From the NCBI GenBank assembly GCA_039925965.1, contig JBDSXW010000045.1, positions 36,650 to 100,649 of the forward strand: DNA of 64,000 nucleotides, written 5' to 3'. This stretch comes from JAZKFT01 sp039925965. GTDB lineage: Bacteria; Bacteroidota; Bacteroidia; Chitinophagales; Chitinophagaceae. The position numbers and the translations under genes are program-made. Numbering within the stretch: position 1 is the stretch's first letter; each line of letters begins with the position of its first letter. The notes beneath the pieces are model-generated. The model had not been told where the DNA came from, ran no database searches, and saw only the letters and a list, made by a program, of their open reading frames with translations. Of the stretch, positions 8,701 through 17,816 are shown in pieces.

Positions 8701-11124
8701 ACCTTTGTGAATACCGGCATCGCCATCAGCGGCAACCGGGCGATGACAATCGACGTCAATAAATTCATAGGATCAGGTAGCACCAATTATCTTACTGCCG
8801 CCTTTAATCTGAGTGCTTACAACGCAGCCACAGACGAGGTGCGGTTCGATGTGAAGTTTAAACAGCACGGTACTTTTCAAACAGCAAATGCAGATGATAA
8901 AATCTACATACGTGGCAGCGAAGCCGGTGCCTGGGTATTGCTGTACGACCTGGATGCCAACCAGCCACCATCTCCGGGTGTCTGGAAAAAAACGAAAAGC
9001 CTGGACATCGCGGCAACACTTGCCAATGCAGTGCCATCCCAGAATTTTTCATCATCCACCCAAATACGTTTTGGCCAGAATGCTATTTTTAGTATGGGCG
9101 ACAATGAACACTATGCTGGTTATACATTTGATGATGTAAGGTTGTACACCGTGTCAGGTGATATTGAAGCACTGGCCATTACCAATCCACAACCCAACAG
9201 CTGCGGGCTCACCGCCACTACTCCGGTAACCGTATTGCTAAAAAACGCCATGAGTGCAGCCATCAGTAATGTCCCATTGAACATGCAGGTGAATGGGGGC
9301 ACCGTAACCACAGAAACCGTTCCAGTAATTGCAACAACACCAGCGGGCGTTGCCTATACATTTACCGGCACAGCAAATTTGGCCACACCGGGTACGCACA
9401 CGATTAAGATATGGAGCAGCTACGGACCAGATAATTTCAGGGAGAATGATACCGTGACTACCACAATTATTAACCAGCCGGTGATTGCCACTTTTCCTTA
9501 CCTCCAGGACTTTGAGACCAGCAATGGTAATTTCTATAGTGGTGGTTTAAATGCAAGCTGGCAGTATGGTACGCCCCACGGTATCAAAATAAATACGGCC
9601 GCCAGCGGCCACAATGCCTGGAAAACAAATTTGCTGGGCTGGTACAATGACGAAGAATACAGCTATCTCTATTCACCTTGTTTTAATGTGGCCGGACTCA
9701 CGAACCCTACGCTCAGTTTCAGCATGGCTTACAATATTGAGTATTGCCGCTCGCAAACGGATCCTTCGGCATTTTGCGATGGTGCCTGGGTAGAATACAG
9801 TACCGATGGAAATAACTGGACCAAACTGGGTAACAGCAGTGGCGGAACAAATTGGTACAATCACTCCAACAACCAGCTATGGGACAGCACCAAAGCCTGG
9901 TGGCATGTAGCAACCACAGCGCTGCCAACAGGTGCCACCAACCTGCGCCTGCGTTTTGTGATGACCAGCGATGTATTTGTTGGCGGCGATGGCGTAGCGA
10001 TTGATGATATACATGTGTACGACAAGCAATATGACATTTATGATAGTACCGTAAATAGCAGCGCTATAACCCGCGTCGTTAGCGGATCGTCCACCATTGA
10101 TTTTACAGACGGCGGTAAACTGATCGCGTCGCTACAGCCGAATGGCAATAACCTGGGTGCTACCGCTGTGCAGGCATATATGTACAACGGCCCCGTGCGC
10201 AATATCTCCCAGCAGTATTATGCCAACCGCAATATCACAATTAAGCCTGCCAATATTTCCCCAACATCCACGGTTAAGATTCGGTATTATTTTCTGGATA
10301 CGGAAGTAGATGGCATGCGTAATGCGAGCGGCTGTGTGGCATGCACCCCACCTTTGGATTATACAAAAATTGGTATCATCCGTTACAATAACAACGATGA
10401 CAACCTTGAGAATGGGACCATGGCTGATAATGTTGGCGGCAACAATTTTTACTACGGTAGTTCGCAGGTAAAAAAAGTACCATATGGCGCGGGTTATTAT
10501 GCAGAGTACGACGTGGCCGGTTTCTCCGAATTCTGGCTGAGCGATGGCAACAGTAATATTATTTTGCCCACCGAATGGTTGAGTTTTACCGCGGAAAAGA
10601 CCACAGGCAGCGATGTGCTGCTGAAATGGACATCGGTCAACGAGAATAATGTGGCCCGGTACGAAGTGGAACGGGCATCAAACCAAACCCGGCAGGGCGT
10701 TTTTGAAAAACTAACCAGTCTCCCGGCAAAGAACCAGGCTGGTAACAGCAGTTACCAGTTTACCGATATTGAAGCCGGCAAAGATGGACTCTATTATTAT
10801 CGCATTAAACGCATAGACAGCAATGGGCAGCTTACCTATAGTGATACGCGGGCATTACTTCTTGGCAAGAAAAGTGTGAATGTGCTTCTTTATCCTAACC
10901 CGGTAAAAGATAAATTACAGGTACTGGTGGCTGGGGAGCTTAACGCAGCCATTGAGATAACCCTTTATGATGCGGCAGGCAAGCAGTTGGTCAGCCAAAA
11001 AGAGAATGCTACAGGGGCGACTCAAAAACTGCAACTCAATATGGCCAGTTATGCCAGTGGCATCTACCAGTTAAAAGTGCGCCTGGGCGACAAAGAGGAA
11101 ACCATTAAGGTGGTGAAACAATAA
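5752..11124 (+). CDS. Giant secreted subtilisin-like (S8) protease with T9SS sorting domain
   Basis: This 1790-residue multidomain protein starts with a signal peptide (MKKIFTVLVCLSGVPYAFGQ). An S8 peptidase domain spans about residues 225-500 with the triad visible: Asp241 in VGVGDDGD, His266 in DHGTHVSG, Ser438 in GTSQAAP, plus an oxyanion-type Asn in TNNSYG (317-322). Beta-rich modules follow: a jelly-roll region near 510-625, an Ig/FN3-like pair (about 630-810), a CARDB-like segment, two MAM/LamG-like modules beginning near 945 and 1246, and a type A T9SS C-terminal domain (LLYPNPVKDKLQVL at about 1712 to the end). It should be exported by Sec, moved across the outer membrane by T9SS, and act on extracellular protein. 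The key residues are all present. Confidence 0.93.
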   Translation: MKKIFTVLVCLSGVPYAFGQRQLQLTTGRLPISPLTSVTTQNLLKQQTPVSGKHFVVLQFGKPITGNQKIQLEAAGARLLDFIPPGSYNAILETVPAATILQQLGVTGIAIMPATLKVSPTLQQPQRYKWIQGANGRMDVLIKISKGLSVAEAKSFLLANGFALSPSPLEAYHILQSHLLAADLTKLASLPFVEYIEPVHPDDQPLNNKSRAMSRANTATAPLVAGGYGLTGKGVTVGVGDDGDPTNHIDLQGHVINRNPFYYQDHGTHVSGTVGGAGIFRNDSRGYAPLAMIVSQLFGGIYLNAGAYIKDYGMVATNNSYGSVTGDSTYEGVYDLYSQVLDQQAFLFPELLQVFASGNDGEIAVPPYPFNFGNVLSGYQSAKNVITVGRTDRTMYASGTSSSGPVRDGRLKPEMMALGEEIISPAATGDYASAWGTSQAAPAITGGLALLVEQYRKQFTINPKAGLMKAVVMNGGLDVGNPGPDFRHGYGILNLERSLDMIKNSHFYSGTIPTAGVQTQTITLPANTARLKIMLYWHDPAAAIYATHTLVNDLDLEVLDAASNIVYPQKLDTLPANVKHLPATGADHINNSEQVIISNPTGSYTIRVKGTAVNVNATQEYFVAYDYLEQGLHLSVPFERDTYRPGDLCIIHWSDYGTPANKRTLEYSVNDGASWTLIDNNISDTVTYYNWTVPTVPLIETNTARLRLSENGTGFSTLSGRVVIMPGTYQVYAPVSEQCEGYCKITWAAISASPDVDYEVLMKQGLDMASIGTTAGTSFIVNGLNKDSAYWFSVRPRKAGVPGRRSNGSPYQPNGGSCGLGISNGDLKLDAIVNPGNGRIGTLSGLSASTNLDIRIKNLDDVSITGFDVQYSINGSAFTTAGVGVGIAAGGTYTHSFTGLNFSQPGTYNIVAVVKNTAGDPNAKNDTLRKTLRQLNNPVISLASPFVENFDAAPISEISANAMGIDSLDRWDFSTNTTAGRVRTFVNTGIAISGNRAMTIDVNKFIGSGSTNYLTAAFNLSAYNAATDEVRFDVKFKQHGTFQTANADDKIYIRGSEAGAWVLLYDLDANQPPSPGVWKKTKSLDIAATLANAVPSQNFSSSTQIRFGQNAIFSMGDNEHYAGYTFDDVRLYTVSGDIEALAITNPQPNSCGLTATTPVTVLLKNAMSAAISNVPLNMQVNGGTVTTETVPVIATTPAGVAYTFTGTANLATPGTHTIKIWSSYGPDNFRENDTVTTTIINQPVIATFPYLQDFETSNGNFYSGGLNASWQYGTPHGIKINTAASGHNAWKTNLLGWYNDEEYSYLYSPCFNVAGLTNPTLSFSMAYNIEYCRSQTDPSAFCDGAWVEYSTDGNNWTKLGNSSGGTNWYNHSNNQLWDSTKAWWHVATTALPTGATNLRLRFVMTSDVFVGGDGVAIDDIHVYDKQYDIYDSTVNSSAITRVVSGSSTIDFTDGGKLIASLQPNGNNLGATAVQAYMYNGPVRNISQQYYANRNITIKPANISPTSTVKIRYYFLDTEVDGMRNASGCVACTPPLDYTKIGIIRYNNNDDNLENGTMADNVGGNNFYYGSSQVKKVPYGAGYYAEYDVAGFSEFWLSDGNSNIILPTEWLSFTAEKTTGSDVLLKWTSVNENNVARYEVERASNQTRQGVFEKLTSLPAKNQAGNSSYQFTDIEAGKDGLYYYRIKRIDSNGQLTYSDTRALLLGKKSVNVLLYPNPVKDKLQVLVAGELNAAIEITLYDAAGKQLVSQKENATGATQKLQLNMASYASGIYQLKVRLGDKEETIKVVKQ

Positions 11125-11256
11125 CAGATTCGCGAGACCCGCGATATTCCATGCCCGTCCCTTCTTTGGCTTCTGAAGTATGGATTGTCAGCCCGTTTTC
11201 GGGCGATAGAATCGTGGCGATTTGCGAAGGATGATAACGTTGATATTCTCCGTTCA

Positions 11257-11323
11257 TTAACCGGCAGGTTACAATTCCTTAACATTCGGGTAACAGGCCG
11301 GTAACATTGGAGTGGTTCTTTTG
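11257..11323 (+). promoter_or_regulatory. Pho-box-like array of five hexamers with 11-bp period, plus -7 element
   Basis: Five hexamers start at exactly 11-bp steps: TTAACC (11257), GTTACA (11268), TTAACA (11279), GTAACA (11290) and GTAACA (11301). Nine bases after the last lies TTCTTTTG (11316-11323), one base off the Bacteroidota -7 element TAnnTTTG; no -33 box is present. Direct TTAACA-type hexamers at 11-bp spacing are how PhoB/PhoP response regulators bind, and in E. coli the Pho box replaces the -35 about 10 bp before the -10. The geometry is seen in the sequence; control by phosphate starvation is inferred. Confidence 0.6.
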
Positions 11324-11347
11324 CGGCCAATTAAAGGCCAAGCCAAC

Positions 11348-14149
11348 ATGTTACGAAGACTACTCAGTACAATCCTGCTTTTTACGATCAGCTATATAGC
11401 CCTTGCACAAAAAGGAAAGGTAAGCGGAAAGGTTACTAATAATAAAAATGAGGCACTTGCTGGCGTTTCTATTAAACTGTCGGGTATTACAGGCGGCACA
11501 ACATCTGGAATTGACGGTACTTATGCTATCACTTTAAATGCCGGCGCCAAAATTCAAATTACCTATAGTTATGTAGGCTATGAATCTAAAACTGTAGAGG
11601 TAGCGCTGAAGGTAGATGAAGACCTGAGCCTGGATATCTTGATGGAACTGCCTCAAGATAATGGGGGCAATGTGATAGTAAAAGCACAGGCCCGTAGCGC
11701 AAGGGTCGAAACTGTAAATGCACTTATCCAGTTCCAGAAAAATACAAATACAGTAGCACAGGTTATTTCTGCAGAGGCAATCAGAAGAAGCCCAGACAGA
11801 AACACCGGTGAGGTATTAAAGCGGTTGCCTGGTACATCAGTTCAGGAGGGTAAATATTTAGTAGTGCGGGGCCTGGCCGACAGATATAATATTGCTATGT
11901 TGAACGGTGTGCTGCTTAGTAGTACAGAACCCGATCGCAAAACTTTTTCTTTTGACATTTTCCCATCAACTATAATAGACAATATCATAATGAATAAAGC
12001 CTTTGTACCTGAGCTTCCAGGTGAATGGGCCGGCGGTTTGGTACAGGTAAATACCAAAGACATACCATCCAGCAATTTTTTTAATGTCCAAATAGGAACT
12101 GGTTTTAACTCAGCAACTATTGGGAGCGATTTTTACAAATATAAAGGCGGCAAAACGGATTTTTTAGGACTGGATGATGGTGCCAGAGCTACACCAGATG
12201 GATTGCCATTAAAATCGGCTTTTAATGATTTAAACCAGACACAAAAAACGGAATGGGGCAAAAAATTCAGCAATATCTGGTCGGTTGATAAAAACAATGG
12301 GATTGCGTTAATAAGCCGTAATTTTCAGGTATCAGGCGGGTTTTCTGCCAAACTGGGCAAAAAAAATAAATTGGGAGGTGTATTCGCTGCCAACTATAGC
12401 CTTTCACCCAAGCGGGTAGAATCCGAAAACAGGCTCTACTCAATTAACGGCGCTATAGCGGATGTCAATTTTGATTATTTCAATAACAAATATTCCAACG
12501 ATGTGCTTTGGGGAGCTATAGGAAACCTAACCTTACAACTCGGTAATAACCATAAAATATCTGTCAAAAACCTATTCAATGTAAACACTTCTGATTATAC
12601 CACGAAGAGAACGGGAAAAGACTTCGAAAATGACCCAATAAACGGTGAGAATATTAAAGCAACGGAACTTGCATTCAAAGAGAATATTTTTTATAATGTA
12701 CAATTGTTGGGTGAGCATAATTTTCCTACCTACAAAGCAAAATTGAAATGGTACGGAAGCTTTAATATCCTTAGCCAATATATACCTGACCAACGACGTA
12801 TTCAATATAACCAAAACCTATTGGTACCTGGTTCTCCTTACCTCCTGCTGGTTTCAGCATCTAAAACTTCCCAAAGAAGCGGTAGCCGCTACTATGGTTC
12901 ATTGAGCGATTATATCTATACCGCTGGTGGTGATGTCACAAAATCACTTGTTGTAAACGGATTAAGCCAATCATTAAAAGGTGGGTATATGCTACAGGTA
13001 AAGGACAGGCTTTTCGATTCACGTCCTTTCTCAATCTATTTGCCAACCGATAATGCCGCACTTCGCCAACTGGATGAATCGGTTATTTTCAATCCCGAAA
13101 ACTTCGGCACGGGCTTTAACAACAAATTCGCTTTCAATGAAATTTTCGGTGACCAATACCGTTACGTGGCCAACACCATTTTAAATGCAGGTTTTATTCA
13201 ATTCGACAATGAAATTACCAGAAAACTAAGAGCAACCTGGGGCGTGCGAGTCGAGAATTTTGACCAGTTAATCGGCAGCTACAAGAAAAGTGACCCACGT
13301 TTTGTAAATACCAGGGTTAATGATTTCTTGCCAGGTGCCAACATCATTTATAAGGTGAACCCACTTACCAATATACGGTTGTCAGGTTCACAAACAGTTA
13401 TCCGCCCGGAGTTTCGTGAACTAAGCCCTTTTGCATTCTTTGATTTCGATTTGGGTGCTACTACCACTGGCAACAGTGGTCTTAAACGAACTAAAGTAAC
13501 AAACATTGACCTGCGTTATGAACTATATCCACGAGCTGGTGAATTGTTCACATTTGGTGTGTTCTACAAATACTTTAAAAACCCAATTGAACTGTTTTTT
13601 AACCAAAGCGGGGCAGGAAGCTCAAGTACATTCAATTATATAAATGCAGATAAGGCAGAAGGGTACGGTGTCGAATTTGAATTTAGGAAGAAATTGGATT
13701 TTAATGAAATACTTAAAAACTTTACTTTCCAAACCAACCTCTCTTATATCAAAAACAGAGTTACAAGTACAGGTACACAGTTAGATAGGCCAATGCAAGG
13801 TCAAAGTCCCTACCTGATAAATGGCTCTTTGCAGTACGATGTCGAAAAATTGGGGCTGAACACCACCCTGCTTTTTAACCAAATAGGAAGAAGGATATTA
13901 TATGTTGGCAACAACGACTATCCTCCGGTATGGGAAGCGCCAAGGCCACTCCTTGACTTACAGATTGCCAAAAAAATATTGAAAAGAAAAGGCGAGTTAA
14001 AGCTGAACATTTCTGACATTATAAACCAAAAAGCCATTTACTATCACGACCTAAATAATGATGGTAAATACAACAGTAAAGATGCCTTGGCAATCAAACG
14101 TATTTATGGTACCAATGTAAGCCTGTCATTTTCTTATTCATTTAAATAA
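11348..14149 (+). CDS. TonB-dependent outer-membrane receptor with carboxypeptidase-regulatory-like N-domain
   Basis: The 933-residue product has a signal peptide (MLRRLLSTILLFTISYIALAQ), then a CarboxypepD_reg-like/DUF4480-type domain (GKVSGKVTNNKNEALAGVSI ... YVGYESKTVEV) at about residues 22-110. A plug domain follows (VLKRLPGTSVQEGKYLVVRG, DRYNIAMLNGVLL, TKDIP), then a beta-barrel ending in an aromatic-terminated strand (SLSFSYSFK). It is a receptor of the STEPDRKTFSFDIFPS subfamily, importing a ligand through the outer membrane with TonB energy. I chose ATG 11348 because it gives a clean signal peptide. A surface lipoprotein gene follows after 34 bp, a receptor-lipoprotein pair. The 11-bp repeat array upstream suggests response-regulator control; the ligand is unknown. 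Confidence 0.93.
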   Translation: MLRRLLSTILLFTISYIALAQKGKVSGKVTNNKNEALAGVSIKLSGITGGTTSGIDGTYAITLNAGAKIQITYSYVGYESKTVEVALKVDEDLSLDILMELPQDNGGNVIVKAQARSARVETVNALIQFQKNTNTVAQVISAEAIRRSPDRNTGEVLKRLPGTSVQEGKYLVVRGLADRYNIAMLNGVLLSSTEPDRKTFSFDIFPSTIIDNIIMNKAFVPELPGEWAGGLVQVNTKDIPSSNFFNVQIGTGFNSATIGSDFYKYKGGKTDFLGLDDGARATPDGLPLKSAFNDLNQTQKTEWGKKFSNIWSVDKNNGIALISRNFQVSGGFSAKLGKKNKLGGVFAANYSLSPKRVESENRLYSINGAIADVNFDYFNNKYSNDVLWGAIGNLTLQLGNNHKISVKNLFNVNTSDYTTKRTGKDFENDPINGENIKATELAFKENIFYNVQLLGEHNFPTYKAKLKWYGSFNILSQYIPDQRRIQYNQNLLVPGSPYLLLVSASKTSQRSGSRYYGSLSDYIYTAGGDVTKSLVVNGLSQSLKGGYMLQVKDRLFDSRPFSIYLPTDNAALRQLDESVIFNPENFGTGFNNKFAFNEIFGDQYRYVANTILNAGFIQFDNEITRKLRATWGVRVENFDQLIGSYKKSDPRFVNTRVNDFLPGANIIYKVNPLTNIRLSGSQTVIRPEFRELSPFAFFDFDLGATTTGNSGLKRTKVTNIDLRYELYPRAGELFTFGVFYKYFKNPIELFFNQSGAGSSSTFNYINADKAEGYGVEFEFRKKLDFNEILKNFTFQTNLSYIKNRVTSTGTQLDRPMQGQSPYLINGSLQYDVEKLGLNTTLLFNQIGRRILYVGNNDYPPVWEAPRPLLDLQIAKKILKRKGELKLNISDIINQKAIYYHDLNNDGKYNSKDALAIKRIYGTNVSLSFSYSFK

Positions 14150-14183
14150 ATAATCCACAAATACAAATTTTAAAAGAAGAGTT

Positions 14184-15701
14184 ATGAAAAAAAGTTTTTT
14201 ATTAATTACAACAATGGCAATGCTAGGTATAGGTTGCCGTAAAATTGAAGTAGATGGTCCTACTACGGTTACCACTACTACTACAACCGATGAAAACACT
14301 ATTCTTGAAGGAAGGATTATAGCTAATCGTACCCTAAAGGCCGGATTCACGTACAAATTGCGCGGCTTGGTGTATGTAACAAATGGTGCTATCCTTACTA
14401 TTGAGCCAGGAACTAAAATAGTGGGCGAATTGAATAGAAACGGTGCGTTGATCATTACGAGGGGTGCCCAAATAAATGCAATCGGAACGGTTGACAAGCC
14501 CATTGTCTTTACATCAGAAGCCGCTATACCACAACGTGGCGATTGGGCAGGTGTCGTTTTGCTTGGACAGGCACCCAACAATTCAAATTTTAATGGAGTA
14601 GATGGTATAGGTGAAATGGAGGGCGGTGTAAACAATGCCGACGGGCTGGGCCTATATGGCTTGGGAGCAACCTCCAATCTTGCAGATAATAGCGGCATCT
14701 TGAAATATGTACGCATTGAATATGCAGGGTATGCTTTTTTGCCAGATAAGGAAATCAATGGTTTGACCTTTGCTGGTGTTGGAAACCAAACTGTTGTCGA
14801 TTATGTGCAAGTTTCATATGCCAATGATGATAGCTACGAGTGGTTTGGTGGGTCGGTAAATTGTACACATCTGATAGCTTATCGTGGCATTGATGATGAT
14901 TTCGATACGGACAACGGCTATAGCGGTAAAGTGCAGTTTGGAATTGGCTTACGTGATTCTGCCATTGCGGACATATCTAAAAGCGAAGCGTTTGAATGTG
15001 ATAATGATGCAAATGGCTCGGATCGCAAAACATTTTTGCCCACCATCGGTGTCAGTGCTAATAATCCTGTTGCTATTGTCCCTGTAAAAACCAGTGCTGT
15101 ATTTAGCAATATGACTGTTATTGGACCAAAAGTAACAGGCAGTTCTATTGGCAACAGCTTGTTTTTAGCAGGCGCCCAGCTTCGCCGTAATTGTGAAGAA
15201 AGTATCATGAATTCTATTTTCCTGGGTTGGTCTGGTGGGTCAGTTAATGCCCTCCTGATTGACGCAAGCAAAGGAACGCCCACTGATTTAAATTTGGTTG
15301 GCTATACACCCCTTGGCGGCATTCCGAATGTAACGCCAGGATTGAATTTTTCAAACAATATCATCGCTGGCCCTACGTCGAATGCGGTGTCTTATGCGGG
15401 TAGCTCCACTGCCCCTACCGGTTCTACACTTGCATCAATAACTGCTTGGGTAAATACTGCCGTTTATGCCAACACTATGTTGCCAAATAATACCGATGTA
15501 ATGTTAGGTGCACCTTTTAACTACACCAGCCCAGACTATAATCCGACTGGGGCTTCTTCACCTGCATCATCAGGTGCCTCTTTCACCAATTCAAAATTGA
15601 AAACATCTACTAATGGTAAATTGGATTTTACTGTGGTTCCTTATAAGGGTGCATGTGCTGTTGGTGACAGCTGGTGGAAAACCTGGACTTCTTTTAAATA
15701 G
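14184..15701 (+). CDS. Right-handed beta-helix-like surface lipoprotein, receptor partner
   Basis: This 505-residue lipoprotein has a lipobox (MLGIGC, Cys18) followed by a Thr-rich linker. The body has repeated short beta strands and Asn/Gly turns (LEGRIIANRTLKAG, GAILTIEPGTKIVGE, KPIVFTSEAA, QRGDWAGVVLLGQAP), typical of a Bacteroidota family predicted as parallel beta-helix. An acidic loop (YEWFGGSVNCTHLIAYRGID, then DDDFDTDNG) could bind metal. It follows the TonB-dependent receptor by 34 bp and is followed by a strong terminator, so the two form one unit. By analogy with other receptor-lipoprotein pairs it probably captures ligand at the cell surface. I see no enzyme motif. Confidence 0.85.
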   Translation: MKKSFLLITTMAMLGIGCRKIEVDGPTTVTTTTTTDENTILEGRIIANRTLKAGFTYKLRGLVYVTNGAILTIEPGTKIVGELNRNGALIITRGAQINAIGTVDKPIVFTSEAAIPQRGDWAGVVLLGQAPNNSNFNGVDGIGEMEGGVNNADGLGLYGLGATSNLADNSGILKYVRIEYAGYAFLPDKEINGLTFAGVGNQTVVDYVQVSYANDDSYEWFGGSVNCTHLIAYRGIDDDFDTDNGYSGKVQFGIGLRDSAIADISKSEAFECDNDANGSDRKTFLPTIGVSANNPVAIVPVKTSAVFSNMTVIGPKVTGSSIGNSLFLAGAQLRRNCEESIMNSIFLGWSGGSVNALLIDASKGTPTDLNLVGYTPLGGIPNVTPGLNFSNNIIAGPTSNAVSYAGSSTAPTGSTLASITAWVNTAVYANTMLPNNTDVMLGAPFNYTSPDYNPTGASSPASSGASFTNSKLKTSTNGKLDFTVVPYKGACAVGDSWWKTWTSFK

Positions 15702-15727
15702 TTATTCAAATTAGTAATACAACAAAA

Positions 15728-15767
15728 GGGCTGCCGTCAGTAGAGATATCCGGCAGCCCATTTTTTT
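15728..15767 (+). terminator. Intrinsic terminator of the receptor-lipoprotein unit
   Basis: A perfect 9-bp stem GGGCTGCCG/CGGCAGCCC with a 14-base loop is followed by a run of T (ATTTTTTTA). It closes the transcript from the receptor and beta-helix lipoprotein genes, only 5 bp before the next ORF, so that ORF is expressed by readthrough or by another promoter. Confidence 0.85.
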
Positions 15768-15772
15768 ATCAA

Positions 15773-16381
15773 ATGAAATATAGATACTTTTCTTTCTTCG
15801 TAATTATACTTTATTCTTGTGGTACAAGCGCACCCAATCCAACAGCCTCAAATGCAAATGGCAGCCCGGATAAAAATAAACTTTCTCCCTTACAAGAAAC
15901 GGCAGCTAAAAAAATTGCCTTGTCACAGTTCAACGATTTGGAGCGATTTTTTGGCAACGAAAACTATTTAATTGATCGTGGAAATGATACAAGCTTTTTG
16001 TATTTCAGCAGGATCAGCGATTTCTTGATATTGACACATCAGTATGTTTTGAGAAATGGAGATTCGACTTTTTTGAAAATTGATTCCATACGCCTTGATC
16101 CGGAAATGAGGGCTGTATGGAAATGGAAACAAAATAAGTTGCTATTGAGAAGCGCAGATAATAATTCAGTTGATTGGGCAAACACTTTGGACGATCAGCT
16201 TTATTTACAGTTTCAAAAAACGGATAACGATAAAATCAAGTTAGCTGAAAACGGTCAAACGAATGTGGTTTTACAAAAGACGTTGACCATCAGCAAATTT
16301 TTGGTTCGAAGTTTTTACGACCATAACCATGGAACACGCCTTGCCTACGATAGTAGTGAATTTACAAAAACACACAAATAG
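15773..16381 (+). CDS. Lipoprotein of unknown function
   Basis: The 202-residue product has a lipoprotein signal with Cys16 (IILYSCGTS), then a Pro/Asn/Ser linker (residues 18-35) and a compact alpha/beta domain (NDLERFFGNENYLIDRG, SFLYFSRISDFLILTHQYVL, VWKWKQNKLLLRS). I recognise no family. Its ATG lies 5 bp after the terminator of the receptor unit, so it may be made by readthrough. Base composition is more AT-rich than the protease upstream, like the receptor genes, suggesting that 11.3-16.4 kb was acquired or evolves as one block. Confidence 0.75.
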   Translation: MKYRYFSFFVIILYSCGTSAPNPTASNANGSPDKNKLSPLQETAAKKIALSQFNDLERFFGNENYLIDRGNDTSFLYFSRISDFLILTHQYVLRNGDSTFLKIDSIRLDPEMRAVWKWKQNKLLLRSADNNSVDWANTLDDQLYLQFQKTDNDKIKLAENGQTNVVLQKTLTISKFLVRSFYDHNHGTRLAYDSSEFTKTHK

Positions 16382-16406
16382 TAAAGTAGCGTAGATTTTC
16401 TCATGA

Positions 16407-16437
16407 CACCCCGGTTTCTACCGGGGTGAATTGTTTT
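16407..16437. terminator. Hairpin terminator between convergent genes
   Basis: CACCCCGG, a six-base loop TTTCTA and CCGGGGTG form a perfect 8-bp stem followed by AATTGTTTT. It stands between the lipoprotein (rightward) and the transglutaminase-like gene (leftward) and could serve the rightward transcript. Confidence 0.7.
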
Positions 16438-16479
16438 AGGGAAGTACGGATCAGAATAAGGGAAATAAATGAGCCGCGT

Positions 16480-17751
16480 TTAGTTCTGCCCTGGTTTATA
16501 GGCATAACCAATATCATAGGCTGATTTTCTTAGCGACGGTGGTAATTGCCCAACTTTCAAATCGTCTGTCTGTGGCGTTGGTTCGCAAACGGTATACTGT
16601 TCTCCTCTGTATAAAATTGTTTTGCCTTTTGGGTTGTCTAATTTTACTGCGATAGTAACATGCTCGGGATATACCAGCGTAATCATCGGCAGGTTGTAGA
16701 TCTCTTTTACGAGATAAAAAAACAGGCCGGCCCTGTCTTCACAGTCGCTGTATTGATAGAAGAGTGTTTCCTCTGGTGACAGCCTTTTTTCTTTGCCAAA
16801 ATTGTCTATGTCTTTCTCAAAAGAAAAGGCATAGCGGGTAAAATGCATAAGGTAGTCGATGCCGTTTTTCTGGCTCATTTTTACAAGAGCCTGTTTCAGA
16901 TCCGGTATCAGCGAAGCATAGGTTTCTTTGCTTAGTGGTATGTTGAAATAATTTTCATAGTCCACTACCGGGTAGTTAATAAACAGATCCTTTACCTGTG
17001 TATTCACTTTTATCTTTAAGTCGTAGGATTTGCTTTTGTAGTCAAATTTTAAATCTTTTTGTGTGTACTGGCTCGCGATAGCATCCGGCAAATGGGTTAT
17101 TTTATATGAAAAAATTTTGGTTGCGCCGGGGATGCTGATATTGTTACTATAAGCCTTTTCATTTTCAAGATCTATCTTGTCAAAATCGTGAAAGTTTAAG
17201 CACACGTATTGTTTTCCATTGCTAACCTGGTAAGGGATATTATAAACATTTTCATTGCTTTGAACGTACAGCAACAGCCGGTTATTGTCGATAATTCTTA
17301 CCACCGCATCATATCCGGATTGCGAAAGCAATACCCATTTGTAGAGCGTATAACTGTTATAATCAGAAGCTTTGGGGCAAAGTGAATTGGCCGTTTTTCG
17401 TACCAGTTGGTAATAGATCCAATCTTCGAGCTGATGGTCCGCTTTGTATTGGGTTAATTGCTGTACTACCCTTTGTAAACTGCCGCTCTTTAATTTTTGG
17501 TAAAATGTTTCGATGCCTTCGGGAGATAATGATCCGGCATACAATTCATGGATGCTACTATTCGATTTCAAAAAAATACTGTCATCAAAAAAGCTGATAA
17601 AGCTTGTCTTGGCTAGGCCTTCGGCACGCGAGCAAAGGCCACTGATAGTGAAGCCGGCAACAAGAATAAGTATGGTAAGCTTTTGTGTCAATTCGTTTAA
17701 GAAGAAATTGAAGTTACCAAAACTTAATAATAACTTAACATTGAGCAGCAA
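16480..17751 (-). CDS. Secreted transglutaminase-like protein
   Basis: The 423-residue product has a hydrophobic export segment (LTILILVAGFTISGLC) after about 22 odd residues; a TTG start at 17691 would give a more normal signal peptide (TQKLTILILV). The C-terminal half carries the transglutaminase-like papain fold: Cys in QYSDCEDRAGLFFYLV, His in YPEHVTIAVKL, and a downstream acidic site near CEPTPQTDD. Such periplasmic proteins are proteases, peptide-processing enzymes or inactive relatives. The N-terminal 200 residues match nothing I know. It lies 65 bp after the oxidoreductase on the same strand. Confidence 0.75.
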   Translation of the reverse strand: MLLNVKLLLSFGNFNFFLNELTQKLTILILVAGFTISGLCSRAEGLAKTSFISFFDDSIFLKSNSSIHELYAGSLSPEGIETFYQKLKSGSLQRVVQQLTQYKADHQLEDWIYYQLVRKTANSLCPKASDYNSYTLYKWVLLSQSGYDAVVRIIDNNRLLLYVQSNENVYNIPYQVSNGKQYVCLNFHDFDKIDLENEKAYSNNISIPGATKIFSYKITHLPDAIASQYTQKDLKFDYKSKSYDLKIKVNTQVKDLFINYPVVDYENYFNIPLSKETYASLIPDLKQALVKMSQKNGIDYLMHFTRYAFSFEKDIDNFGKEKRLSPEETLFYQYSDCEDRAGLFFYLVKEIYNLPMITLVYPEHVTIAVKLDNPKGKTILYRGEQYTVCEPTPQTDDLKVGQLPPSLRKSAYDIGYAYKPGQN

Positions 17752-17816
17752 AACTTAATATTGGCCCCATTAAGGGCTTCCAACCTTCCAAAGGCTGGAA
17801 ACCCAGGCTGAACGAT

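Noticed and set aside
14138..14758. 206-residue leftward ORF
   Set aside because: It is antisense to the signal peptide and body of the beta-helix lipoprotein, and has no family features.
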